Shown here: positions 8,826 to 19,700 of the stretch, one piece after another
Layout: each line of letters opens with the position of its first letter
How positions within the stretch are numbered: position 1 is the stretch's first letter
NCBI GenBank assembly: GCA_022264855.1
Contig: JABYQU010000063.1
Location: 62,001-126,000 of the forward strand
Reading direction: 5' to 3'
Origin: Lenzites betulinus
Lineage: Eukaryota > Basidiomycota > Agaricomycetes > Polyporales > Polyporaceae
DNA length: 64,000 nucleotides
Notes under the pieces: model-generated
Databases searched by the model: none
Told to the model about the DNA's origin: nothing
Seen by the model: only the letters and a program-made list of their open reading frames with translations
Program-made: the position numbers and the translations under genes

Positions 8826-11654
8826 CGCGGGATACTAGTCTGGGAGTGAGGCCCACTCGGATGGGATATGGCTGGCTCAGGCTGGTGCAGCATTCCGCGC
8901 TTCTCGCTCCCTCCCATGTCCGTCTGTGCATGCTGTTCGTCTGTCGCGTCTCCGTAGCCATCACGATTCACACGAACACACGTCGACCTCTACCGAGTGC
9001 ATCAGATTAAGAAGACCGCTGTGCATAGTCAACCCCCTTGTCCGCCGGCAGCGCGACTGCATGTCGTGGACTGTGCCATTCCCTATATCAAAGTTCCTTA
9101 CACGGAGAAAGCTGCGGCCCGAGCTCTCTCTGGTTCTGGTCAATCCGAGGCCGTTCTCCGAGGCCTTCCCACACAGTCCACCCATTCCGCTGCCTGGACC
9201 GCTCTCCCTCGCTCATCGGCCCGCCCGTCCTGTCCTTTGTCCTGGCTCCCATTCCAAGTTCCTATGTCCCCGCCTCTCAGATCTCCGTCTATGGCCGTCC
9301 CGTATATACGCACTCTTTCCGTCCGTCCGTCCGCCCGTTCGTCCATCCGTTCGTCAGTCCTCTCCAGCTTTCGTATACCCCCGCAATCCAGCAATGCTCG
9401 TTATGGTACACTCTTCCTCTACCTCAGCTACCCCGCGGCTCCCTCCTCCCAGCTCGCTTACACTACCTCTCTCCCCAATCCGACTCAGCAGCATCCCCGG
9501 CCCTCCCGCCATGGCCATCTACCGCTACCCCGCCCCCCCCCCCTGAACCTGCGGACGCGGGCGCGCGGGGCCTTTACCATGAAAATTGTTCTTGCACACG
9601 TCCGTCACGCCACCACACAAAACCCCAAACCAGAAACCAGAAACATCCAACGCCCGAGTTCTAAACACTATTCCGTACACCTTCCCGCCCCCGGACTCTC
9701 CTTTCGTCTTCATCCTCGTCTTTGTTCCCCGCCATCATCGGATTATGCTTCGTTCCTCCTCCGCATCTTACCCCGCACTTGCGACCCAACTGCGCCCCCA
9801 CTTCCCCTAATACCGTTCGCGCCCACGCTCCGTCCCCGTTCCCGTTCCCCGTCGCGCATGTAGCTATTTTCGCGCTGTTTATTGCGGTCGCGCGAGCGCG
9901 CTAGTTACAGTGGTGCTAGTAGTAGTACGCGCACCGCCCGCCCGCTCAGACCGCAGACTGGAACCTCTTGCCACTCATGTCCCCATGCACGATACACGGA
10001 CTTATAATCTCCCCCGCATTCCATCAAGCTGTTGGCTTCGCGCGCTCTCCTTCGCGGCTCACGGGTTGATGCCTGTCCACGCTCGTTCCTTCCTCCTTTC
10101 GTTCGCTCTCGACAACACGACGTGCGATTATATTCACTGTGTGATGGGTATTTAGTGCGGCTGCTGCGTATAGTGTGCATACTGCTATCTAATCGAGGTC
10201 CAGGGTCCTTGGTTTGTTTCCTCGGCTGGAACGACTCGTGGTGGAGTTGCATATCGGCGCGGCGTGGAAGTACTCACCGGAAACCTCATGACGTCCGGCA
10301 GCTGGACTACTGATCAGACATTGTGGAGCAGACTGTTACCGTCCGCGATAATGGTGATGTTATAACCGCGAAGGGGGGTAATATCATGCGGACGTTCTGT
10401 CATGAGGTTTAACGTTTAGGAACAGGGGTTACTCCTCAGTACAAAACGCACTTCTGTTTCGAGTCCGATCGTGGTTTCGAGGTGCCGACAGTATTGCTAC
10501 GGTGATGGCAAGATGCATATGGTCGAGCGTTGTGCTATTTGCCACATTCTCCATCGAGTCCTGTGTCCCTGTATATGATTTGGGGAGACGCCCGTAATTA
10601 AAGAGCTCTTGTGCGCTTCGTGCCGTTCGTTGTTCCGTCCTTGTTTCTCCGGCGTGATGGGGAGCGTTGCGTCTGGCTGTCGGACGGAGGCCGAGGGCGC
10701 GACAGACCGTCGGGAGAAGCACGCGCGGATATTCGTGTATCATTTTTAGCCCAGCGGCTCAGCTCCTTGAGGAAGCCACGGTGGCTGCCACGCGCTGAGC
10801 CGAGGACCGAAGGCGTTAGAGGGCGTTACGTGCTGCTGCGGTACCTGGGGATATTCAAGAAGGTGGAGCAGGCCGGAGGCGGGTCAGGTACTCGACGCTC
10901 AGACAGGAACGCTGCGATCTGCGGGTGGAGTTACGGCGACCGCGGGGCCGACGCACAGGATGGCCGGTCGCGCGACGGCGTCGAGCAGGCGCATTATGCA
11001 TGGGCGGGCGTGTGCTGACCGCGCAGGTTCGTGAGCAGCGAGGATGCAGGAAGGAGAGAGAGCGCCATGACAACTGTTGGCGAAGGCTGCTGCGTGTTGG
11101 GGGTGATTATGGTGTCTAGATGGTGGATTGGACAGCATCGGTCAGCGATGCTCGATGGAAGCTGTGGTGATCAGACGCGACATTAGGGTTGAGCACGGAC
11201 AATCTGAGCAGCTGTGAACATTGCGGTGGGTGCGCGGGGTGGTGGGTCGAGGTCGAGATCAACGATGGCGATGCCGGGCGGTAGCACGTGGCAGGCGCTG
11301 TCCGCATGCGCAGGGTGTCTAAGACGGTCGCGCACTTGTTGCTCTTACGTTCTTCTCCTTCTCTATCTTAGACTTCGACCAGGCGCAGGTCTGCCCGTCT
11401 TTCTTGCCCCCTTCCCCATCGCCGCCTCTCGCGCTTTCCCGCTCGCTACCTCCTCAACACGGGTCTCGCACGGTTATCCGCCAACGAACCAGGCGCTCTT
11501 GGTCGCCCGAATATCCCAGCAGCTCTGTCTCAGCATCACAGCGCTATACATCCGGACTTTAATAATCTCTGCGGCACCGCGCTCTGTCACCACCCCCCAG
11601 CACGCCTCCTGCTCCATGCTTGCCACTCTGCAGCCCGCCGCCCACCCAGCAGCG
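8826..11654. other. Long intergenic region, pyrimidine-rich in its first third
   Basis: 2.8 kb with no gene I can support. From about 9100 to 9880 the + strand is dominated by C and T, with many ORFs that are only low-complexity Ser/Pro/Arg strings. This part may be a long 3' untranslated region of the phosphatase gene. The segment 11300-11654 is C/T-rich leader-like DNA before the LIM-RhoGAP start. The ORF at 10611-11018 has no recognisable family. Confidence 0.5.
9319..9350 (+). repeat. Imperfect CCGT/CCGTT tetranucleotide repeat
   Basis: Several consecutive (G)TCC-GTCC units with a few substitutions lie inside the pyrimidine-rich tract downstream of the phosphatase gene. It looks like a simple-sequence repeat. 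Confidence 0.7.
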
Positions 11655-14600
11655 ATGAACAATTACATGGACACTCGTAGCAACGCCCCCGCCTCAACTC
11701 TCCTCACCGAGGACCGGTGTTGTCCAGGTTGCAAGAAGTCTGTCGTGGATGAGAACGGAGGGGTCGTTGTCGCTTTCGGGTGAGTGCTTCCGCAGATCCC
11801 ATCCATGACCCGAGCTTGCTCGTCGAAGTCCAGGCGGGGTGCCAATGGCAATCCCCCGCCTCTCCTGCTCGCTTGCGCTTCACATCGTCGTATTCCCCGC
11901 CAAGTCCGGAGGGATACAGGCCTCTGGCTTTGTCCACGTATGTTCGGGGGTGGCATTTCATCCACTGCTGCGCGCCAATGCCAAGCGTATGCGTTGCCGG
12001 TGTGTTGCTATCCATGGCCACATCGGCCTGGGCCTTGCGAGTACGCGCTTCTACCTCCGGAGTTGCGCTTGCCGGACGCGCTTGCCTGCTGGGTTACAGT
12101 TCATATCCACAGCGGGCACAGGCGCGATATTCCTGCGAGCAAGTGCATATGAAATCCATGGTTGCATGGCCGCCGACGGGCGCTTAGTATTGACAAAGCG
12201 GAAGCCGCCCGTTCTGAGATCGTTTCGCATGGACCTTGTGGCGGCCGTGATTTCACCCCCGGACAAGGTTGGAGAATGGTCCGTAATGCTCAAAGCACTC
12301 TGCTATTGGCGCGGAAGAGCATTACAGACATTCTCCAAGACTGCCTAGGGGAGGAACACGGCGCTTTGCTCGACGCGCATACTCGGCTTGAGCTAACTAG
12401 GTTCGGTCCGCAAAAGCAATAATAGAGGCACAATAAGACCTTCATAGCGCTTTTACCTGTGTCATAGTGTTCTAGCCCACCGCCGGCAGCGAGTCGGCTT
12501 GCGAAAGCTGCGCGCGCGTGTGGCCAAACCCTCTATCTTGTCTCTTCCCGTGCCACAGCGATACTCCTGAGGACCGCCGCTAACCGTATGTCTTGTGATT
12601 CTAGCCAGTCCTTCTTCCACGTCGACTGCTTCAAGTGCGCAAAATGTGGCAACAAAGTCACGGCGGACACGAACTTGCTTCTGCTCTCGGATGGGTCGCC
12701 GATATGCGCAAACTGCTCGTATAGCTGTAACGTGTGTAAGCTACCGATCCTCGACGAAGCCATCATGACCGGCGACGACTCGTATCACGCCCACTGCTTC
12801 AAATGCAAAGTGTGCAAGAACCGGATCGACGAGCTGGTGTTCGCCAAGACGCGCCAGGGGATTTATTGCATGGACTGCCATAACAAGCGAGTCGCGCGCA
12901 GCCGGCAACATCAAGCGCGTAAGCAGGAACGGGAAAGGGAGCTGGAGAAGGAGAAAGAGAAGGAGCGCGCCACGCAGGCTGCCGCGGTCGGGGGAAGTGG
13001 AAGCATGAATGGTAGGCAGGGCGACTCACGAGATGGTCAGAACGGGCGACCGTCGACAAAGGTGCGTGTTTGCCTGCGCAATACCCTGCGATGATGAGAC
13101 TGAGAATCGTGCTGTGCATCGCGCGCAGAACGGTGCAGAACAAGGGCGGCGGAACTCACAGGCAAATTCGGCGGAGGCGTCGTCGCCGGACGTTACTTCC
13201 CCCTATGATACGTTGTCGGGCAAGCGCGCGCCAGGGTCGTCAGACGACCATTCGACGCACTCATCAGCGAGCATACGGCGGGGGTCGATCCGTGCCAGTC
13301 TGGTCGCAACAGAGCTGCAGCATCGCCAGCAAGAGCAAGGAGTTCGCTCCGCATCTTCGCCATCCACAGGCCCAGCTGCGTTGTCACAGTTACTGGGATC
13401 TCCCGTAGAGAAGTCTTTCGTGCCGCTGTCAAAGAGGCACTCGGGGATGTTCGTCGGCCTCCCTTCCTCCCCGTCCATAACGCGCATCAATCCTAATGCG
13501 GGAAGACCGTCTACCGCGGGCAGTGGGTCTACGAGGAGCTCCCCCATCGAACCCATTCGCTCCAACACGTCGCCCATATCCAGGATGGACTCTCTCGCGG
13601 TACCGGATGGCTACCTGAACAAGCGCAAGAGCTTTGACGCAAGCATCAAGCCCCTGAACGTCCTCCGCCCAAGCACTAGCAACATCTCTCTCAACACGAG
13701 CAGCGGCACTCCCGCATCCGAGCGCGATTGGACGCCGCCCGTGAATAGGATCGACACCAACATCCACGACGAGGACTCCCCGCGACCGTATTCGCCCCTC
13801 CACGATTACTTCAGCCCTTCCGGCAGTGAGCCGCACTCGCATACCGACAGCGACTACCAAGATTCCCCCATCTCCCCTGCGCGGCGCCTCAACGGCCAGA
13901 CGCGCGAGCGCTCCGCTTCGTCGAGCGCGGCGGCCCCGAGCACCAACGCTAAGCAAGTCCGTCCCCCACGACTGGACCTCACCATCGACAAGATGCCCAC
14001 GCGCTCGACCAGCTTAGCGATCCCCTCCTCGTTCGAGGCGCTGGAGGCCGAGTCGCCCTCCAACCTCGTGCTCGATCGCAGCCCGCGCACGCCCGAGATC
14101 CGCCGCCCACCAAGTCTAAATCTGAAGGGGAGCAATCTGCATCCATATGATCAATCGTCCGGCGGGAGGAGCCCCGAGTACGTGCGGCACAGCGCGTTGT
14201 CGGGCGTCGAGTTCGAGGTGCGCCGCCCGGGGAGCGGGAGCTCGCTTCCGCCCTCCCCAGCGCACTTTGCAGATGTTCCCCACGGCATCGAGAGCGGCAC
14301 AGACACGGAGGCTGAGTCGGAGGAGAACGGGACGAGCGAGGAGGACTCGAGCCACGACCGGCCGCCGTCGCTCCCGCCGAAAGAGTACGGCCCCTCGTCC
14401 CAGCAGAAGAAGCCCTACCCGCGCCCAGGAGACCTGCGCATCGACGTCGCGCCGCGCCATCAGCGCAGGGGCGGCACGGAGACGGAGGAGAACTCCGGGG
14501 ACGACGGCGAGTCGTCCCCGGTCGAGCGCACGTCGCACTCGACCTTCATCGCGCCCGCGCTTCCGCCGATACGCATCTCCATGGGCGGCGCGGACTTCTC

Positions 14601-17302
14601 GGACCTGATCAGGACGATGAGCGGCGTGCCGAAGGGCGCGGAGCGCATCAAGGACGCGGCCGCGGGCGAGTTCGAGCTTACCCCGCCCGACTCAGCCGGC
14701 CAGCCCGCGACGCCGCGCAGCGACATCACCGTGCTCGGGTTCGGGGAACGGCCAGACGTGGACGAGACGCCCGTGAAGAGGCCACCATTTCCAGCGGCAG
14801 CGGCCGCCGCAGTAGACAGGAGCGGCGCGACAAGCCCCGCGTCGTCGTCCTCGCACGACTACAGCTCGTCCCAGGAGGACGCGCGCCGGTCCAACGACCG
14901 GGAGCGGGATATGTTCGGACGCGCGGGCACTCCGCCGCTGGGCCCGTTACGGCGGCGCGAGCGACTGGACTCGAACGCGCAGCGGAACGGCGCGGCCGCC
15001 CGTATCACCGTCACTGCCCCCGCGGACGGTGTGGAGGCGGCGCGGGAGAAGCTCATGGGGGCAGTCACCACCGCTGCAGAACGCGGCGCGGCACAGGTCG
15101 TGCTCGATGCGGCGTTTGTCCAGGCTGTCGCGACCTTGCTCCAACAACAGCAACATGATTATAACGACCTGAAGCGTAACGTGGATGGCATGAAGGTTCG
15201 TCGCGCTCGGTTTGCTATGTTGGGTATGGGCTGACAGGAGCGGATGTTGCTAGCGTGCGAGCAAGCAGTATATGGACGGGCTGACTGTGGCGCAGACGGA
15301 GTACGATCGCGAGCTGAAGGCGCGGCGGGACGCAGAAGCAGAGGTGACGCGCCTGCGGGTGCTGCTGTCTGGTCAGGCAGCGCGGCTGACCGCGATCTCG
15401 GGCGAGTCGAAGCGTCAGGAGGCACAGAAGCAGCTGTCGAGGGAGCTGTCGGACAGTTTGTCGACGTTGGAACGCGACTTGTCTAAGCTGAAGGTCGAGC
15501 GGGACATGACTATGGCAGAGGTCGAGCAGCTCTCCGCATCCAAGAGGTACATTTATCATTGTCCGGTCTGCACAGCACCATCCTCATCATGATTGTGTTG
15601 CAGCTCAGCGAACGGCGAGGACGGGGGCGCCTCTTTGACAAGGGCGTTGTCCATGCGCTTTGACAACATCAAGACGCAGTACCAGCACGAGCTCATCCCC
15701 CTGACCGAGCAGCGCGAAGTGCTCTTCCGCGAGATTGCGGAGCTGAAGGCCTCGCGCGATGCGTTCCTCGAGGAGACCACCGTCCTCAACCAGCGCAACG
15801 AGGAGCTGGCACAGCTGAACGCGCAGTACCAGCGCCGCCTCGAGGCCGCCGGGGCGAACCAGAACATGTCCAAGGAGGAGACGGTGCTGCAGGAGCGCCG
15901 CGTGAACGACTTCTTCGACCGCGCGCGCTCGCCGCCGATCCTCAACGCGTCCGCGTCCTCGACGACGCTCGCGACGACGGACGAGTCGTCGGAGACGAAG
16001 TTCATCAAGGTCACGAAGCCGGACGTGCAGGGCACGCCTGGGCCGCAGCCCGTCAAGCCGCGCTTCATCAAGTGGCCGGGCTCAAAAGCCGCGCCGAAGG
16101 AGAACGTCGCGGTGAGCGTGAGTTCGAACGCGCCCCCGAACCACAATCCCAACCCGGCGATGAACATGAGCCTGAACGGCATGGACATGAACAAGCCCAG
16201 GTGGCGCACGGAGCACATCTTCCAGCAGATCAGCGTGCTGCGTGTCGCGCGGTGCGACCACTGCGGGGACAAGATGTGGGGGTCCCAGCTCCGCTGTACG
16301 AGTAAGTCGTTGTGGGAATGGCGGAGTGCGATCGATGCTGAGAAGTGGCGCAGGTTGCAGCATCGCGGTGCACACGCGTTGCATCCACAACGTGAGCTTG
16401 GCATGTTCACAGCAGTCGGCGCCGTCTCGCGAGGACAACCAAGCTCCCCTCGCGCCGCTACGTACGTATCTCTCCATTTTGATATCATTCTATCAAACTT
16501 ATCCTTGTATTAGCACCGTCGATGTTTGGTCGTGATCTGATTGAACAAGTCCGCTCGGACTCCAAGGATGAGCCCCGTGTACTCCCCGTCATCGTCGAGA
16601 AGTGTATCGACGCGGTAGATCACATAGGTGCGCTATGGTATTCACCACTTCTTGAGCTCTTGCTAACAACAAATCCCAGCTCTCGACCTGGAGGGCATCT
16701 ACCGCAAGACCGGCGGCACAGGTCAGTCGAAGATGATCACGCAGCTCTTCGAGCGCGGCGACTACGCGTCGTTCGACCTCCGGGACACCGAGCGCTTCAA
16801 CGACATCTGCAGCGTCACGTCGGTGCTCAAGTCGTACCTGCGCGCGCTGCCGAACCCACTGCTCACGTACGAGCTACACGACAACTTCATCGGGGCGGCG
16901 ACGATTCGCGAGCCGAACTTCAAGGCGAACACGTTCGCCGACCTTGTCCATGAGCTGCCCAGGGAGCACTACTACACCCTGAAGGCGTTGATGCTTCATC
17001 TGCATCGGTATGTCTAGTATTCTATCGTGTGCGGTCGCGTATCTGACCTCGTACACGTTAGCGTTTGCGAGCGGAGTGAGCAAAACCTGATGCACGCCAG
17101 GAACCTAGGAGTTGTCTTCGGACGTGAGTTGCTCATGCTCTCTGCGGGCACAACAGCGCCTAACGCATCTCCCACAGCGACTCTCATGCGCTCGCCCGAT
17201 CCGAGCGCAGAGTTCAGCGACATGGCCGGCAAGGCGCTCTGCGTCGAGTGGCTCGTCGAGAACGCGCCGCGGGTGTTCGAGCAGCTTCCCCCCGTCTCAT
17301 GA
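11655..17302 (+). CDS. LIM-LIM-C1-RhoGAP Rho GTPase-activating protein (Rga-type)
   Basis: Exons 11655-11779, 12605-13061, 13129-15195, 15254-15546, 15604-16301, 16354-16461, 16514-16627, 16680-17007, 17062-17123, 17178-17302; 1458 aa. Two LIM zinc fingers come first (RCCPGCKKS...FFHVDCFKCAKC, CNVCKLPI...HAHCFKCKVC). A long disordered Ser/Pro-rich middle follows, then a coiled coil (LKARRDAEAEVTRLR onward), a C1-type zinc finger (HIFQQISVLRVARCDHCGDK...HTRCIHNVSLAC) and a C-terminal RhoGAP domain with the arginine finger in EGIYRKTGG and the RNLGVVFGPTLMRSPDP block. It should switch off Rho/Cdc42 GTPases in polarity and cell-wall control. The start at 11655 has a purine at -3; an upstream in-frame ATG lies at 11616. 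Intron 1 (11780-12604) is 825 nt, far longer than any other here. Confidence 0.92.
11780..12604 (+). other. Unusually long (825-nt) first intron of the LIM-RhoGAP gene
   Basis: GTGAGT donor and TCTAG acceptor join TTC GG to C CAG, restoring the Cys/His spacing of LIM domain 1. Other introns in the window are mostly 48-80 nt. ORFs inside it show no family resemblance. It may hold a regulatory element or an old insertion. Confidence 0.75.
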
Positions 17303-17751
17303 GGTATACGCCGCGCCCCGGACGCGACTCCACACACCCTATTATCCCTATCACTATTCCGTATTTGTTCGCCCGCCTCCGCCCGTCCTTTATTTTCCCG
17401 CTCTCTCAAGATGGTCTGTAGCCCTGTAGAACGCATATGCATATCCGCACCGTCGCTGTACTAAAAGCCTTCTGCCCCGCATTCATCTTGTTTATAGCCA
17501 CCCATGCAGCCTTGCGTCCTCGCCCCTTTCCTTTCCGCCGCCTGTCATGTTGCATATCCGTATCTTGGGTAGTTTCTTTCCACTGGGGACATTCATCGCT
17601 TTCCTTTCCTTATTCCTTGTTTGTCGTTCAACGTTCACGTTCATTCATGATTCATGTACGCGACTTTATCGCTTGCAGCCGCGTACTCCCCGCTCGTCGG
17701 CTCGTGGTGACTGTGGCATTCAATTACGGGGGCGCGCAGGCGCCCTTCACA

Positions 17752-18111
17752 AGTACTATCTATACCCGAGCTTTTATACATATGTATACCACCCCAGCAG
17801 GGATCCGTGCAATGCATCCATTCGCCATCGTACACCGCATATGTGAATATGGTCTTTCGCGGCCCGCACCGCAAAACAGCCGAGGAATGTCAGGAAACAG
17901 AGGGTCATCAAGTAGTGAATTAAAAGCAAGCAACATCGACAACGTATAGACAGCGCAGATAGTGGTGATACGGCCTACATACAGAACGAACAAGGACTAG
18001 TAGATGGGAAGGGTGCGCGCCGCTCACGTATGCTCGCGCGACCGCTTGTGGCGTGCGGCGAGCTTGCTGTGCAGCGTGCAGAAAAGGAAGTGCCGGCGCA
18101 GGCCCAAGGTC
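17752..18111. repeat. Duplicated segment, copy A (matches 19357-19700)
   Basis: Long stretches are shared with 19357-19700, for example CCGAGCTTTTATACATATG, ATACGGCCTACATACAGAACG and GCTCGCGCGACCGCTTGTGG, in the same orientation and order, with scattered substitutions and small indels. The duplicated unit covers the last codons and the 3' flank of the BTB gene. Confidence 0.88.
18024..18111 (-). pseudogene. Truncated copy of the BTB-gene C-terminus
   Basis: Read on the minus strand, this fragment encodes RRHFLFCTLHSKLAARHKRS followed by a few residues and a TGA at 18026-18024. The intact BTB protein ends RRHFLYCTLHSELAARHKRS. Nothing of the upstream exons is present, so this is a gene-end fragment produced by the local duplication. 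It is not a functional gene. Confidence 0.82.
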
Positions 18112-18203
18112 ACGAACATACTGATGCATGTGACGCATCGACACCTTCAGGGTGTAGAAACCACCCACTATTCGGATATGTTGCTCGCCCCTATGTTCGA
18201 CTC

Positions 18204-19075
18204 TCATTCCGCAACTTCACCAACGTCGGACTGAGCATCGGACTGAGCATCCGAGTCAGACTCAGCATCGGACTCAGCATCTGGCTCCAAAGGAGTTTCA
18301 AACCATATGCCTTCGGTGTCATCGACATCAAGTGAGGATAGGACCTGCGAAGCGCACGACGTGTCAGGTGTGGTCGGCGAGCCACGAGAGTCGGCAGTAC
18401 TTGGACTCACATCTCCAGATTCAACTTCCGGGAACTTGGCATTGAAAAGCTGGCTGCCGTAGAACTGACGTGCTCCCTGCTGTTCGTGATTATACCCAGG
18501 TTTCATCCAGCGCCTTTGACACACTGCGTTGATAAGTGTTCTATACTTCGGCGGTACTGGATCAGAGGATCGTCAATCATCGAACATAATATTGAGCATC
18601 GAATATGCATTTTTAACTTTAGAATAGACGTACACTCATGATAGTATATGATGTCATCCCAGCAACGGGTCACCCAAAACATGGAGTTGAGCAGATCTGT
18701 GTACTCTCCAACCACATTCTTAGGGATCCAAGATGGTATAAATTTTGCTTGTCGCTCCAGTGCGTAGTCCTTGAACCTGGTCAACAGCCTGGTAGCTTGT
18801 GCGTCGTCAAAAGCTATGCCGAGGGATTGCACAAGTATGAAGCCGCCGTCTCGGCTATAGCGGGCGATGGTCGTATATTTGTGTGCGGGATCGTCTGAGT
18901 TGTCAAGGTAGTCCAAAAATGCGGCGATGTAATCCGTCCTCGTCGAGTTTGGACACACGAGCTTGTAGATAAGCCCGAGCTGGTGATACTCGAGTGTGAA
19001 GCCGGCGATAACAATGCGCATTGCGAAATCGCGACGAACGACGACTTCAAGGGGTTCGGATTGTTCAGCAGCCAT
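18204..19075 (-). CDS. Hypothetical protein with acidic DAESD-type repeat tail
   Basis: Exons 19075-18634 and 18556-18204; 264 aa. The GTACGT donor and CCAG acceptor join in phase 1 (HE-LPPKYRTL). I do not recognise the family. The N-terminal ~145 residues look globular, with mixed hydrophobic and aromatic content; there is no signal peptide and no clear transmembrane helix. The C-terminal ~100 residues are disordered and end in imperfect repeats of the type DAESDAESDSDAQSDAQSD. A short segment (RFKDYALERQAKF) weakly resembles KFKDYVVDHENQL of the ZZ-finger protein at 27187-31589, which could be chance. The gene is flanked on both sides by the ~350-bp duplication, so it may have arrived or moved with that event. 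Confidence 0.6.
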
Positions 19076-19612
19076 TCCAGGAGTCGAGAAAGGTGCCAGA
19101 CTATGAGATGGAAGCTTGCAAAGAGCAAGCGGAGGAGCAGCGGTGACGGGAGCTGGGAGGTCGCGGGTTTACAATTACATACGTGCTCGCTGGCAACATC
19201 CGGCAGTCATCCGGCGCGAAGCCTAGGCGACGCTACCAACTCTCGTCGATTTCATGTGAGCTCTCAAAGTGGGCGCACAAGTCCACGAGCTCGTACATCC
19301 ACGATGTTCAGTCTGCGTGGAGTTGACTGTCGTATGCAGGCAGCGCTGTACCAGTCAGTACTATCTACTCCCGAGCTTTTATACATATGCACACCACCCC
19401 AGCGGATCCGTGCAATGCAACCATTCGCCATCGTACACAACATACATGAGTCGAACAAGCAAGTAGGGGCGAACACTGAACAGAAGAAACAGAGGGTAAT
19501 AAAGTACTGCAAGCAAGCAAGCAAGCGAGGAAGCACCGACAACGTACACACAGCGCAGATAGAAGTGATACGGCCTACATACAGAACGAGCAAGGATTGA
19601 TGGATGGGACGG
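19076..19612. other. Intergenic region carrying duplication copy B
   Basis: Contains the 5' flank of the hypothetical gene (19075) and the 3' flank of the BTB gene. Most of its right half is the repeat at 19357-19700. No other gene is supported. Confidence 0.6.
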
Positions 19613-19700
19613 TCACGTCTGCTCGCGCGACCGCTTGTGGCGCGCGGCGAGCTCGCTGTGCAGCGTGCAGTAGAGGAAGTGCCGGCGCGGGCCCGAGGTC
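19357..19700. repeat. Duplicated segment, copy B (matches 17752-18111)
   Basis: Source-like copy: it includes the true 3' end of the BTB gene (stop at 19613) and its downstream flank. Copy A lies about 1.6 kb to the left in the same orientation. Confidence 0.88.

Larger units (their letters stand above)
17303..18203. other. Intergenic region containing duplicated BTB-gene 3' end
   Basis: The first ~450 bp is the LIM-RhoGAP 3' flank with no gene. The remainder includes the repeat copy described at 17752-18111. Confidence 0.6.

Noticed and set aside
9319..9350. Possible CRISPR-like or structured array
   Set aside because: Simple tetranucleotide repeat with no spacer-repeat periodicity, in a eukaryotic genome.
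8997..9863. Long plus-strand ORFs downstream of phosphatase 1
   Set aside because: Low-complexity Ser/Pro/Arg strings from a pyrimidine-rich tract; no motif, overlapping open frames.
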